From positions 33,202 to 67,427 of the forward strand of contig NW_003110484.1 of NCBI RefSeq assembly GCF_000003605.2: a DNA stretch of 34,226 nucleotides, in the 5' to 3' direction. This stretch comes from Saccoglossus kowalevskii. Taxonomy: Eukaryota > Hemichordata > Enteropneusta > Harrimaniidae. This document shows, piece by piece, positions 11,346 to 23,624 of the stretch. Made by a program: the position numbers and the translations under genes. The number at the start of each line of letters is the position of its first letter. The first letter of the stretch is position 1. The notes below the pieces were generated by a model. That model saw only the letters and a list, made by a program, of their open reading frames with translations. It searched no databases and was not told where the DNA came from.

Positions 11346-11805
11346 AAATTCAACAATACTTTCTAGGTTTGAACATAGCCGATAAAGTACCACCGTCGTC
11401 TCGAATTTCCTCCTGACTTTTTCTAAAAGTATTTTTGGCATAGACACGCTTGCATTTGCTTGAATCAATTCATCAGTGAATTTCTGGCCAGAACAGATCT
11501 GGACAAGACTCCTGTATACGGTTATACTGGATACATTTTGGTGGGACAAATTCAACTGCTTGCTCTACTGGATACAAAAAATTGTTGGAACTAAGGAATT
11601 GACCATCAGAAACTTTTGGGTAAAACTACTGCAAATAATTCTCTTCCTTCACCTAGTTTGAGCTAATTTTTTTCACATAGAAAATGCTGTAAACAAAAAA
11701 AAAAACAATTTTTTCCCACTTTCAAGTATGTGTAGAATTTATTTTTATAAATATATTTTTTCCCTGTAATTTTCTTTGTAGATTTTTTTCTCTGTGCACA
11801 TTACA
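11346..11805. other. Non-coding stretch, no gene seen
   Basis: Two overlapping opposite-strand frames of 61-73 codons (11334-11661) have no recognisable domain. The rest is A/T-rich. Confidence 0.45.
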
Positions 11806-11826
11806 CCCCACCCCACCCCCACCCCC
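11806..11826 (-). other. Strong potential G-quadruplex (minus strand)
   Basis: The plus strand reads C4-A-C4-A-C5-A-C5. The minus strand therefore has four G-runs of four or five with single-T loops, one of the most stable intramolecular G4 layouts known. The complementary strand could form an i-motif. It stands alone in AT-rich DNA with no identifiable gene nearby. Confidence 0.7.
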
Positions 11827-14519
11827 GTTTTTCTAATGGTAACCCCCTGAGTGTTTATAAAGGACTCAACTACATTGGATAAGAAGTGGCTTAAATGTTT
11901 GCAACTCACTCAATAATTTCAAGTGATTTCTACATTTATTTCTCCTTTTTCAATTACTGCCTGGAAAGGTACATTGATTGGTGATGGAAGCATGGTAGGC
12001 TGGAATTTCGTGACAAAAAAAGTGCGTTGATGACCAGTTTAGCTACACAATTTATTCAACCAAGAGTGAGTCCTGATTTGAACGGTATTAAAGACACCGT
12101 GCAAATATCATCATCACCACTTGCTCAGCGCATTAGAATAGAAGTCGATATTAGAGGGTGAAACACACTGGCACATTTAGAAACTTGACTCTACACAATA
12201 CTATTACTACAGCGAGTGAACACTTCTAAGATCGAACGTGACTGCCGTGCCAAGACCATGGTCACGCCAAACTTGAGAATAACAAACAGTTTACGATATA
12301 ACATGCCCATTTTACCCTACTACTAAATGGTTCGGGACGACGAATGAATTTGCCTATTAACCTTATGCAAAAAAATATATAATAATATTATATATATAAA
12401 CACGATCAAAATTTGAATTATTAAAAGTTGATTGAGTCGGATCGGAACGTTTCGCCTTCAAAATTGCACACAAATTCAGACCTCGACATCTCGAAGAAAA
12501 CTACAACAAAATAAAAACCTACTTGTTAAAGTTGCCGGCATAATAAGCTGGGGCGGAAGCGTTGCTTGCTGTGTCCACATTGATGTCGCGAGATTCCCGC
12601 CTCCGTTCACGATGATCCTAAACATTATTTTTTAGCAGAGCGAACTTGAAACAGTGTGTATGATATTTTTCGCAGTTTTGTCTCGTCACTGCATGTGTTC
12701 ATGAGCCGATGACATGAAGCGAGGCAACAACTATATCTGGCGGTCGTTCAATGCATGACTGAATACTTTGAACTCGAGACGAACCTCTACGCTGCCATTG
12801 CGTAACAAAGCTCTCATCTACTCAGACGGTGGGGAACATCTAATTACAAAAGATAGAAATGATTGGTCGTATAGCTGTACGCGTTTTGGCTTTGACTGTC
12901 GACGCACTCAAATCGTAATACGGGGGGGGGGGGCTGATATGGACGGCTCCGCGCAGTAACTATAAACTTATCATAAATACTACATTTCTGTTCAACAACA
13001 AAATATTCTTTAACAAAAATTACAATAATAATTGCGATTAATGAACTTCTGATATCCAGTCTACAGATAGGCGAAGTTTTTCTTTATCGCCCCGTTATTA
13101 AGCCATCGCCCCTTACACTGAAGTAGAACGATCTGGCGCGGCCTTCACGTTGTTCTGACATTGCAAAGTTTTTGAAGCGTTGGGTTAGGGTGAACCATTT
13201 AATATCCGGGAGTTTAGGAAATGTGTCGTGATATCATGAGTAAGGCAGTATTTTTCTACTAGTGTGAAATCAATCGCGTTTTCTTTCGTAAGATACTCAG
13301 CACTAACAAAACATATACTTGGACGTACTTGTATATTTTAAAAGCGGGCGAGCAAATCTGGGGCATTAATTGCACGACATGTTGTATTATTCCCTTGGTC
13401 CGTACGCCGCATTAATTTGCATTACATTTATATGCGATATTGTACCGTACATTAAATTATACTATAGCAATTTGGCAATCTTTGTAAGAACCAGATTTTC
13501 AAATCTAAACTGGGTGACGGAAGAGACACCGCGTGTCCACCCCAACGCTTCACTGCTATCATGATTTTAATATTGTTAAAATATTTATATACTTATACAT
13601 GTAACATCGACATGTCGACGACGGAGCAAATAAATAACGCACAAACTAACTAAGTATTCAATATCTGCATATATGACGTATTAATAATTATTGTAATTGT
13701 ATCCATATTTGGAAAATGATTTTTTTTTGAACAGTTGAAGTGCCTGAAAGTGTAAACAATGTGCATTGTTAAGCAATACGAGAAACGGCAGCCACGTGGA
13801 GAGATCTTAGTGAATTCTCAAAACAGCTCAAATACTAGTACACATGATGTGATTACTAGCTTCGCGCAAAGAATATGTGATCAAAAATATCATGGTACCC
13901 ACCCACCCCCTTCCCGCCATAGTATTCAGTTCAAAACATCCACTGATAAGTAATAACAGAACAATGCATAGTTTAATTGGGGGCGACAGTAGGTTTGAAA
14001 CCATCAAATAACGTTGAAAAAAAGTCGTCAACAACATTGAAACAAAGACTTTAGAAAAATTGATAATGTCTTTGATTGAACGGTGCACTTAGTGAGTCGG
14101 AACATGCAAATTGACAACTTCGTGTTTTGTAAATTTTGTATATAGGTACTGACTAGTGTAACACTATCTGGGCGGTATTTTGTTTTAAACATGCAAATTA
14201 AAAGACGACCTACAACTTTGGCGACGCGATCCACCCCCCGCATCATTGAGGCAAAATTAATATGAAGAAACCCATAAAATATTTCATTATCACGAGTGCA
14301 AAAGACGAGGCGTAAAGTAAATCGAACGCGACAATCATAAAACAGGTGTTAGAACGGCAGTCCCACCAGACGCGTGACCCGAATATGACCGAAGGAGTCC
14401 GTGAACTGAGATTCAACTCGGTTTGTCTGCCGTCTTGTGCGTATAACAAGGCTATGTGATCGGGTAACGTTCGGGTTCAGTGAGCTCTTACTGCCTTTCT
14501 CCTTTAAAATTGAACTTAC
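11827..14519. other. Non-coding stretch, no gene seen
   Basis: It contains a run of 12 G (12922-12933) and perfect octamers at 13415-13422, 14104-14111 and 14191-14198. It also holds several frames of 60-86 codons without recognisable domains. CpG dinucleotides become more frequent from about 12.4 kb, but I see no promoter arrangement. Confidence 0.5.
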
Positions 14520-14631
14520 CTACTAACATAGGTACAGTGTAAATCAACAGACAGGTGTCCGTTTCATCGTTGGCGGTGTATCTTGGTATACGACCCCATC
14601 CACTCGGCCACTTATTCTTCGAAGACCGACC
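14520..14631 (-). CDS. Weak candidate: open segment ending at a splice donor
   Basis: On the minus strand a 37-codon open segment ends in GTAG followed by GTAAGT (14514-14519), a good donor. The translation near its 3' end reads RYTANDETDTCLLIYTVP. Its base composition is more balanced than the surrounding DNA. A TGA closes the frame just upstream (about 14632-14634). The DNA before it is purine-rich, so I cannot find a convincing acceptor, and there is no in-frame start. I recognise no family. Chance is the more likely explanation, but it is one of the few places where an open frame and a good donor coincide. Confidence 0.12.
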
Positions 14632-14639
14632 TCATTTGG

Positions 14640-15820
14640 CCATCGGCTAAAGCGATAAAAATGTCTGTCTTCTAACCCCTGACCCAATACCGTGGATTTT
14701 CATTCACATAAATTTACATAGTAAATTTGTTTTGTTTTTTTTATTTGCTGGAAAACTGTTGCATTTACAGGATTATATGTCATTTTGTGCATTTTAGAGT
14801 CTCCTAAGCAGTGTGGCTTTAAACGTGGCGAACTTGTTTTGCGTGTATCAAATGAAATCAAATCTCTGGTTGATCTCACCGCGTAGTTCGTGTGAGCATT
14901 GGCTGCTCTCGGAGTAGAGGCGGTTCACACGCAACTTTTCGCTGCCGCTTTATCGAGCTCTAATTTACCGCAAAATTCTGTGCCCATTGCGGCGATTTAA
15001 AAAAACATGTTCATGTGAAAATGTGACTTAAACCACAGGAATTACCCAGCTGGTTGTTGCATTCAAATACTTTGACTATTCACCGGAAAAATCGTTGTCG
15101 TGACACCCAACCAGCTTAGAATGATATATTTATAAGCCCGGTTTGAATACCAGTTACAGGTCACATCATGAAAAGGCACCATTGACGTTTGACAAAAAAT
15201 CATGATGATTCGTTTTGGACAACTTGAATAGTAAAAATAATATGGATTGTAATAATTTCACTATATACAGACGCAAATAACTATTACATTTGCGAGTGAA
15301 TGGCTATAATACCCCGGAATAGCATCAGAGATGTATCATTTCGATAAGTCTTCGCCGAGGGGTGCGAAGCGCATCAGAAAGTGAGAACACGTTTGAAAAA
15401 AAGAAGAGTCGAGTATGAAATGTAGAATGGCGAATTCTTGTCTGTATAGTACCAAAAAAAAAATGCTCAATGCCGTGTTCTGAGTAGGGTGGGGTTGTGG
15501 GAAATGTGCATTCCATTTCAACAGCACGCCACCGTACGCCACATTTTATAATAGCCCTAGCGAAAAATCAATTGACACTCAGCGTACACGTCAGCTAAAA
15601 CCAATTGTGCACCTACGCTCTGACCAAAGATGGACTCAGACAGTTGGACAATCAGATATCCTGCAAACATTATCATATTGCTCAGTTTAAAAACAAACAA
15701 AAAACTATTCGAGTGAATTTGATAATATAAATGAACATTCGATGTGAATAGAATAGAATAGAATTGATTAGAATATATGATAAAAAAAATTATTAATCAT
15801 TTTATTTTTGGCACGATAAC
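14640..15820. other. Non-coding stretch, no gene seen
   Basis: Mixed-composition DNA. A short GAATA-type pentanucleotide repeat lies at about 15749-15775. Two overlapping minus-strand frames at 15325-15542 have no recognisable domain. Confidence 0.5.
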
Positions 15821-15982
15821 ATGCTACCATTTTTTCTCCAACTCGAAAATGAATATGTTACTAATACGTATTATTATATGGGTTGGCCTTTTGAAAACTG
15901 CTTGGGAGAATTCGATCCTGCACTCCTCTCCAGTTCTCAAGTGGGTGAACCCGTAAGTCGGCGATTATGCGGCCGATGGTGA
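15821..15982 (+). CDS. Weak candidate: 53-codon open frame
   Basis: An ATG at 15821 opens a 53-codon frame that ends in TGA at 15980-15982. Its middle reads MGWPFENCLGEFDPALL, followed by a Ser-rich stretch, and uses codons more evenly than its surroundings. A donor-like GTAAGT sits inside it at 15953-15958, after CCC. It could therefore be an exon whose open frame simply runs on into an intron. I recognise no domain and see no signal peptide or upstream promoter. Random occurrence is quite possible at this length. Confidence 0.12.
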   Translation: MLPFFLQLENEYVTNTYYYMGWPFENCLGEFDPALLSSSQVGEPVSRRLCGRW

Positions 15983-16355
15983 ATGTGTCACGTACGTGTT
16001 ATAGATGGGATGAAATCTTGGGCACCGCCGCACGAGGTAAACTGACCTGTTTTGACGAGTGAGAAGTTTCAGGGGAGGTCAAAGTTCATTTCCGATCCAA
16101 ACCAGACTCTCCTTAATTTCACAGGCTCTGTGAGGATTCGGTTTCGCCGCAGGACATGGAGACTGATATTAAACATTCATTCAACTTATAGTTTAAGCTG
16201 TTTACATGAGTATTAGACTTTAAAGCGTGTTATCATGTCTCGGGTATACCGCCATATCATTCCAATAGGGACAACTGAGAGTCACATACAAGAACACAAA
16301 CTACAACACAAACTTTTTCTGTGATCCGCTTCGAAAAATTAGATCTGTAATCTTG
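15983..16355. other. Unassigned stretch upstream of the microsatellite
   Basis: The composition is more balanced than average, with scattered CpGs. No gene, repeat or structured RNA is recognisable. Confidence 0.4.
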
Positions 16356-16658
<303 letters not shown>

Positions 16659-19600
16659 GTCAATTGAAGCTACAATGGAATATGAGCGTTTGACGAGACA
16701 GTATTAGCAATACATAGAACTAAGTATTTATCTGGCGAACGCAAGGATGTTGTCACGTGACTTCCCATGCGGGCATAGACTTCATATAGCATACATACAA
16801 CCTTCTTTCTGATCTTCTGTTACATTGCCATTTAGTATGTTTTATATTTTTCTGCACCAGTTTATAGTAAGCATAAATAAATAACAGGTCCATTGCACCA
16901 CTGAATACAGCGCATGGTCATATTGTTTCACTCAGTAAGGTACACTTGACTTAAAGCCACAGCTGGAACGAACTCGGCATTGAATGTGAAAGATTCCCAT
17001 GACCCGGAAGAAATACATCGCTATCTATCATAAAATCCCACGGGAAAACCACCTGTTTGAATGACATTGATGTTTTTTTTCTTTGCTTCTTGCTTTATGT
17101 CTTTGCACTCATTGTTTAAATGAGTTACTTTTCCCGAAACTTCTCTCAACTATGGATCGTATTTTTTGGGGGAAAGTATTTCTAAACATGAGGCAGGTAT
17201 AGGAAAACTGAAAAAATATGCCTTATTAGCAAAATTTCGGTAAAATGTTTAAATATAACTGTTCATACATAACATAACCCGCTTCACAAACTACTAGTAT
17301 CATTTTGTACTAACAAATAGTAAAAAATCTCCTTCCCCTTTTCCAACATGTCATTTCCGAAGAAATAAGAATGGAGATCATATTCTTCTTGCACAGAGGG
17401 TTTACCTCCAATATTAACATTCCGGGACAGCGAACGGGAATTACGCTGATTCCATGGTGTCGAATGTGTATAATATCAATGATTTTGCAATGTCATGCAA
17501 GTAATATTCCCGGATAATCAACGGAAAAGAAAAAGTACATGCAATCTCTCTTGTGTGAACATTATTGGTTATTTTATCGGTTCCATAAATTCACTCAGAT
17601 CCTGGCACCGCTCGTCACACACCGTACCAGGAATGAAGCACGTATGTTAGGTCATACACCAACAGTCTATATTCTTATATGCAACAAATTGCGGCAATTG
17701 TATCCCTAATACATCAAAATACTGGATTTATTAACATATTTTATGCTATTCATGTTGTCATACTTTTGTCAGAAATTTCCCCAAGTGAACACACTTGTAC
17801 TAAGGGCATCAAACCAAACCTTACTGCGTAGGCTATAGTAGCTTTGATGCCGTAAATAGGCCGTGGTTTTACGACAATGTACATATGCCGTGTACGGTGG
17901 TCCTTTTCTCACCGACACACCGATGAATTGGCTGCCACGTTCGGACACACTGGCTAGCCAAAAAGTTTTTCGCCCCCGGTTCCATCACAAAATGTTTTCC
18001 GAGGAAATGTATTCCAACCTTTTTCAAAATGTGGTCACTGTTTATAGTCTCCGGTAGACAAAAATCCATCTCTACTTGAAATATGGGTGTATTGAAAACA
18101 GACTGATGGTCTTGATTAAGGGTTCGCCATTTGAAAACCAGGGTAAGCTGGAAGATTTAAAAAAAATATTGTCGAGGATGAAAAAAAAAAAATCACAACT
18201 ACATAATGTAAAAAAAAAAATGTTGTGGGGCCTATGAGATTTTTTTTTCAAAAATAAATCTGCAAATTCAAAATTTCTATAGTCTCTGTCCTCAGTTTTA
18301 AAATTGGTAACCCCCTTAAGGAATTTTGTGTTTTCACTGCCATGGCCATAGTTTTCCTGGGTTTATGATTTGTTTGTTGGTAATTTCCGTTTGTGAATTA
18401 CCCGATTATATTAATGGCGGACCCTAAAACGTATGGACTTATCCGCACTGTTTTTTTTTTCTTTTGACTATCAGTGAACACTAAGCCATTGATTTAACCT
18501 TGATTTTCCGCCAAGAAAACGGTATTGAATAAAAGTCTTGTCAAATAAAGACGTCACTGACATCTGTGGTTACCATTATTCCCTGTTCCTCGCCATGGAG
18601 ACATTACGTCATCATTCTACACTTGAGTAATTTGAAAGGTAGTGAAGTCCAATCACAGAATTCTAGGTCGAGGTTACATTCAAAACGCCCCAGTGCTGAG
18701 TATGAGTCATTGGACCCCCTAGCACAGTGACTGTAAAATGAATCATTATCAGCAGACGACATTGAATGCTACTTTTTTATTTTATTCCAAAACTTTTCAT
18801 CCGAATGTTTGATGAATGACACATTAATTGAATCTCTAAGATCTATGAATTAGTAGTTTAGTGATGGAAATGTCTTTAATTGCTTTTAAAGAAACGAAAT
18901 ATCCAAGATAATAACTCTCGCGGGATCTCGTCGACATTATACATCGGTTTCAACCAAAGTCGCAAAGGTTTGGGAAAGTAGGTTATCTCAGCTTTTTGTG
19001 TTGATTATTATTTGAGTGAAACACGTTATGCGCATGCTCATAACTATCTATCACAAAGGATCGAGTTATTTTTAGTGATATGTATGTCAATTTAATTTTC
19101 CAGAAACCGTTATAATCAACTTGACTATGTTCAATGTTTTTCCAAAATTTCATTTCATTTTTTTTCCAAATATTCAATAATGAAAATCTAAACCCATTTA
19201 CTAATTGAACTAGTAAATCAGCCAGGCATTTCCCACTTGAAAACAATGAATAACTTAAAATAGAACAAAAAAATAGCAAATTAAATGATATATTTATTAG
19301 TAACTGTTTTTTGGGGGGGCGAGGGCGGAATATATTTCTCCAAAACAGCATGGGAGTAAAAGAGTAACAATCATACACAAATAAAAGGCGCTTAAGTCAA
19401 TGTTCACATCGAAAATATTTCTATTTGGTAAATGATCTAAATATATAACAACAGTGTAAACAATGTCACATGATGACTGTTTGGGACAAAATTTATACTA
19501 TTGTTTTTAGAAATGTTCCTCCATAAAGACTAAAAGTGTTGTTACAAAACTGGCATCTAATTTAATGAAAATTACAGGAAACCTGCAAAGATTATAACCC

Positions 19601-20460
19601 GATTTTGACGTGAAATCCCCCACACCGCGTGCCTACCACGTTTACTACTAAATACGTGTCATGGACGACAGAGGAGTAATTAAAAGATAGTTCTATTGTA
19701 CGTAGTTGACGCTGATGTCACGGTGTAGATCCGGTGCCAGCGTTTCCACAAATTCTACAGGGGGGGGGCAAATAACCTTGACATACATGCTGACGAATAT
19801 ACATACTGAAAAGTAATTTTCCAGTAACTACTCCAAACCAGTACAAATTGAACGATATTCTGAAACCCCCGCCAGGAAAATGGTTGAAACCTTCCCTGGG
19901 AGTTTTCAGCGATGTCTGCCTTCTAGACCGATTGTACTACACCAAGTGGCTTGCCAGAAACTTGAAAGTGCACCTTTTTTTATTTTAAATCTGAAAAAAT
20001 GCGCGAATATATTGATTGTTTTAGAAGATATATTTATAAAATATATTAAATCATCATTTGTTAACATTAATGTGTTTCATCTTTTTTTTGTCAATGTTAA
20101 TAAATATGAAAACTACAATAAGATAATATAAATAACAGACAAACTACTGAAGTCCGCTTCGTCTTTCGATATTAAATACATTTCGTTATTTTCAAATACA
20201 ATACGAACTTCGTGATTGGTTGAAACGCCTTGGAGTGCCAACGCCCACCTAACGCTCGGTCGGTTGTCACGAGTATATCCGAATATAACCGTGTAGTACG
20301 ATAATATTCCAATCACGAATGAAATATAAAAACGCATTACAGTAAATATTCGTCAATATCGAGTAGGAAGCTTGACTATTTCAAAAAAACTTGAATTGTG
20401 CATACTGCTCTATGCATAGTCTGCGACTTGAGCGCATGCATGTTCATTTTCAATGTTATT
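16659..20460. other. Long non-coding stretch, no gene seen
   Basis: About 3.8 kb without a recognisable gene or repeat copy. It includes a weak stem with arms GGCATCAAA (about 17797-17805) and TTTGATGCC (about 17835-17843), several A- and T-runs (18178-18250), a CRE-like ACGTCA near 18551-18556, and a 131-codon minus-strand frame (18983-19378) with a random-looking composition. Confidence 0.5.

Positions 20461-20533
<73 letters not shown>
20461..20533. repeat. (AAT)n microsatellite 1
   Basis: About 24 perfect copies of the trinucleotide AAT/ATA. On the minus strand one phase reads as a run of isoleucine codons, which explains a 65-codon poly-Ile frame that is not a gene. Confidence 0.95.
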
Positions 20534-20536
<3 letters not shown>

Positions 20537-20612
20537 TATATTATTATTAATAATTTGGCATAGTTGTTTTTTGTAACTTTTCTAGATTTTGTATTCGGTT
20601 CTTGCACGTAGA

Positions 20613-20614
<2 letters not shown>

Positions 20615-20655
<41 letters not shown>
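20615..20655. repeat. (AAT)n microsatellite 2
   Basis: About 13 perfect copies of the same trinucleotide, in the same orientation, only 80 bp after the first array. The interspersed unique sequence suggests one ancestral array split by an insertion, or two independent expansions. Confidence 0.95.
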
Positions 20656-21170
20656 GTTTTTTATTTTCGACTTTTTTTTCTGTTATTTAAATGCTGTCAA
20701 TGTCCGAGCTATATCTAGTTATTACAAACTTGACATAAATTCGTCTACAAATAATACATTCAAGTTAAATTAATTAATTAATGTACAGCTCTTTGTCACA
20801 AAGAAATCGATTATCTTCGAAAACCAAACGAGTCTGGAGCTTTTACATTCAGAGTTTAGCAGCGTATGAAATGAAACTATAAAAGCATAAATTATCGGGC
20901 ATCAAGCTGTCTCGTGGTAGCTTGACGTTGATGTAAGCCAGAGGATATCAGCGCTGTTTTCCTTGGCTGGTTATCGAGTCGTGTTCCTTAACTTAACGTT
21001 TAATACGAGTCTAGACGGTGATCATTAGCCATCGATTTATCCACGAGTTAGGGGAACTGTCTGATCCTGATTATACAAGCGCTGTACTCGGTGAAGGCCG
21101 GATAATAGACTTCGCATGTTGCGTAACCTTCAGCCTATGACCTTAACTGCCCTCGTTCATGTATGAGTCT
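20656..21170. other. Upstream flank of the CpG-rich cluster
   Basis: AT-rich until about 20.88 kb, then increasingly CpG-containing. No gene is recognisable. Confidence 0.4.
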
Positions 21171-21660
21171 CGTCTCCATGACAACGCAAGCGCTAGACGC
21201 GATTACACAATAAAGGCTTACTGAGCAAATGCAAATGTCAGGCTTGTAAGTTTGCTATGGGCGTGGGCGAGCCTCGTTCACGGGAACTCCTTTTTGTCGT
21301 GACAATAAACTCCAAGTGTGTTTAAGTATTCGTTGATTACCGGCGCCGTTTTCCTGAGAGAGAGAGGCATCGCGTTACCATCGTTCCTCCGCTGACTGTG
21401 ATTGGTCGAGACCAGTCTGAAAGTGGCGGGTCGCTTTTACGCTATTTAATTTTAGGGGGAGCAGAGAGCGCGTTATACAGCTTTCTAGGAATATTTTTTT
21501 TTATTCTTCGCTGCGACAGCTCAGACTAGGATTTGCGCCAATAGTTAATGGCGTACACAAAAAATCTAGGTATAGGCACGGACTCGCGTAGTAGTTGATG
21601 GTGTGGTCTGAATAATATCATCTTACGACCTCGCCCCAGAGAACGAACACTTTTCAGACA
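21171..21660 (+). promoter_or_regulatory. CpG-rich promoter-like cluster
   Basis: CpGs are dense here, about 26 in 21241-21600 by hand count, far above the window as a whole. The cluster carries an RFX X-box GTCTCCATGACAAC (21172-21185), an octamer ATGCAAAT (21229-21236) and a perfect EGR-type GCGTGGGCG (21261-21269). It also has an inverted CCAAT box ATTGG (21401-21405), a TATA-like TATTTAA (21443-21449) and a second CCAAT (21538-21542). The order CCAAT, TATA-like, with a start expected near 21475, suits plus-strand transcription. No convincing coding start follows: the ATG at 21548 gives only 16 codons. It may drive a non-coding RNA or a gene with a long 5' untranslated region or later exons, or act as an enhancer. 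Confidence 0.4.
21172..21185. promoter_or_regulatory. RFX X-box match 2
   Basis: GTCTCCATGACAAC fits the X-box consensus GTHNYYATRRNAAC at every position. It is the outermost motif of the CpG-rich cluster. An X-box upstream of a CCAAT box is a recurring arrangement in RFX/NF-Y-regulated promoters, though the spacing here is large (about 215 bp). Confidence 0.45.
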
Positions 21661-23196
21661 AGAATACTTTCTTCAAAATTTGTAAAAGATATTTCGATAT
21701 AAAACAATCAGAAAGAAATATATCGCAATTCTGTGACATTCAGTCAACAATTCAGTAGTTTTCTCAAACATGGGGGAAGTCGGTTAAAGAATTTGTGTAG
21801 GATAATCGTATGAAAATGGTTGAGCTTCTTTAAAGAAATTTAGCTGAACTTTTATGTTATTATTCCGAGTACATTAATTATTAAAAATGTTATTTTTGCA
21901 TGATAAGATTGTCGATCTTAAGTTTTTATACAAATATGTTCATTTTAAAGCCAGTTGTCCGTATTTAGATTCAATTTCATTGAATGTTCAGTTTTAGCTT
22001 TAATTTTCTTTTTCGGGTTTCATATTGTCGAATAAATCACAATGCACACAGATATTCTTTTTTATATATAACTTTGTCTACATATAATGATTTATCAAAA
22101 TATTTCGAACATATTGTTATTTGACAGCTTTAAGTTTATTAAAAAAATACCACCATGAAATCATCGTAAACATGATTTGTTATCTTCCTTATTTATACAT
22201 GTCTTTGTGTTTTAATGTTGTATTATAATTATAGAATTACAGCGAAAGACGGAGAGGGAGTCTATATTCATAGACAATTATTACCGTGTCTAACCATTTT
22301 TTTCAGAGAAATTATATTTACGGGCTGATGCAGCAATGAACAAGGGTGGTGTGAAAATAGAATTGATGTTGTAAATTTTTTTTTTTCGCGTCACGACGCC
22401 GTGTGGCATTGTAAAACTGCCACTGTACCTCAAAGCTCGGGCTTGATGGATCAGCAAAACGGAATGTTTGTTCATTGCGCTTGCATATTATCTTGCATGC
22501 TGACTGATAATCAGTTTTCACAGACTCCGATGTATTAATTGGCTTGCTTGTATTAATTATATGTGCCAGTATCACTGCAGTGTTATGCCCTATACTGTAC
22601 GTTAAAAATAACCGCAAGTCTGACTTAACCAGACATATCTGAGCTGTCTGTCTGTCTGTCTTCAGGGGCCCTGTTTTCGAGATCGTGACTGGTATGTCCC
22701 GGGGTGATACGATCTGTGACTTTTACTGTTAGGACCACTCTTACGTATCTATAAGTGTTTGTTATTCATGACTCGATGTACAGAATAACGAAAAAACACG
22801 CTTCCTATAATATTTGTTTGGTTTGTCTCAACTTTTGGTTGACATGATATCATAGTAACAATTCTAAATATGTTGACAAGACCTTCCCATCTTTTGAATT
22901 CAACTCAAGAGATAATTGGCGAATGAACCGATCATTCATACATTATGCTATGTCTACTTTTCATGTCACAAAGATGAGTTAAGTTGAAAAGATAAAATAA
23001 CATTTTGGCAAACGTCATTGAGCAATTTTAGTGTTGTTTTTTTTAGCATTTTACCAATTTTTGTTTTGTGACATGCAACATGATAAATATCATATATATT
23101 GACGTGCAGAGTAATTTCCATGATGTATTACAAACAAATGTGCATTTATGGTAGACGGTGGCAACAAACGCTACATTATTATTTCTTGCGTATCAT
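21661..23196. other. Non-coding stretch, no gene seen
   Basis: AT-rich for the first 600 bp, then mixed. Minus-strand frames of 61 and 99 codons at 22290-22617 overlap in different phases and show no domain. A short CTGT-type run (TGTCTGTCTGTCTGTC-like) lies near 22645-22661. Confidence 0.5.
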
Positions 23197-23361
23197 TTAA
23201 AGCGGGAGAGTCGTCACCTGCACACGCGCGGGAATTGAGTCCCAAGCGACGATAACAACACGCGCTAAAAACCCAAAGGTTCATTGGTAGACGCTTGTTT
23301 GTAAACAATGACACGCTATGGCCATCTGACGCATGCGCAGGTGACGACTCCCTCGCTTTAA
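23197..23361. mobile_element. TTAA-flanked MITE, family M2, complete copy
   Basis: This is a 165-bp element with TTAA at both ends (23197-23200 and 23358-23361). The left terminus after TTAA reads AGCGGGAGAGTCGTCACCTG. The right terminus, read inward on the minus strand, reads AGCGAGGGAGTCGTCACCTG, and the match continues through GCRCA, giving about 25-bp inverted repeats with two or three mismatches. The interior is shared with a second copy at 30336-30486, including GAATTGAGTCCCAAGCGACG, GTAGACGCTTGTTTGTAAAC and CTATGGCCATCTGACGCATG. TTAA duplications are typical of piggyBac-type transposition, but the TTAA could instead be part of the terminus. There is no transposase. The shared interior yields a similar minus-strand peptide in both copies, which is repeat-derived. 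Confidence 0.75.
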
Positions 23362-23624
23362 CATTGTTTTCTTTAAAAAAAAACAAAAAACAGATATACA
23401 GTGACCGCAAAGGATCTATATTATGTTTACTGGTATTGAAATAATATAGACGGAATTTTAACAATTCTGAACAGCCAAAGGGTAATAAAGATGTAACGAT
23501 GTTCTGCAAAATTCTAATGCTCTTGATATTACAATTTATGCTTATGTTGAAGTCATTCCTGATAGTGTCAATCAAACCCAGCCTACTACTACTGGAACAG
23601 ACTTTCTATCACCATACCGTAAGC
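23362..23624. other. Spacer between MITE and minisatellite
   Basis: AT-rich. The minus-strand frame that covers 23171-23575 reads straight through the MITE and this spacer and is not gene-like. Confidence 0.4.

Noticed and set aside
18983-19378. 131-codon minus-strand frame, Phe/Asn/Lys-rich
   Set aside because: The composition is that of AT-rich random DNA. There is no domain, conserved motif or splice signal.
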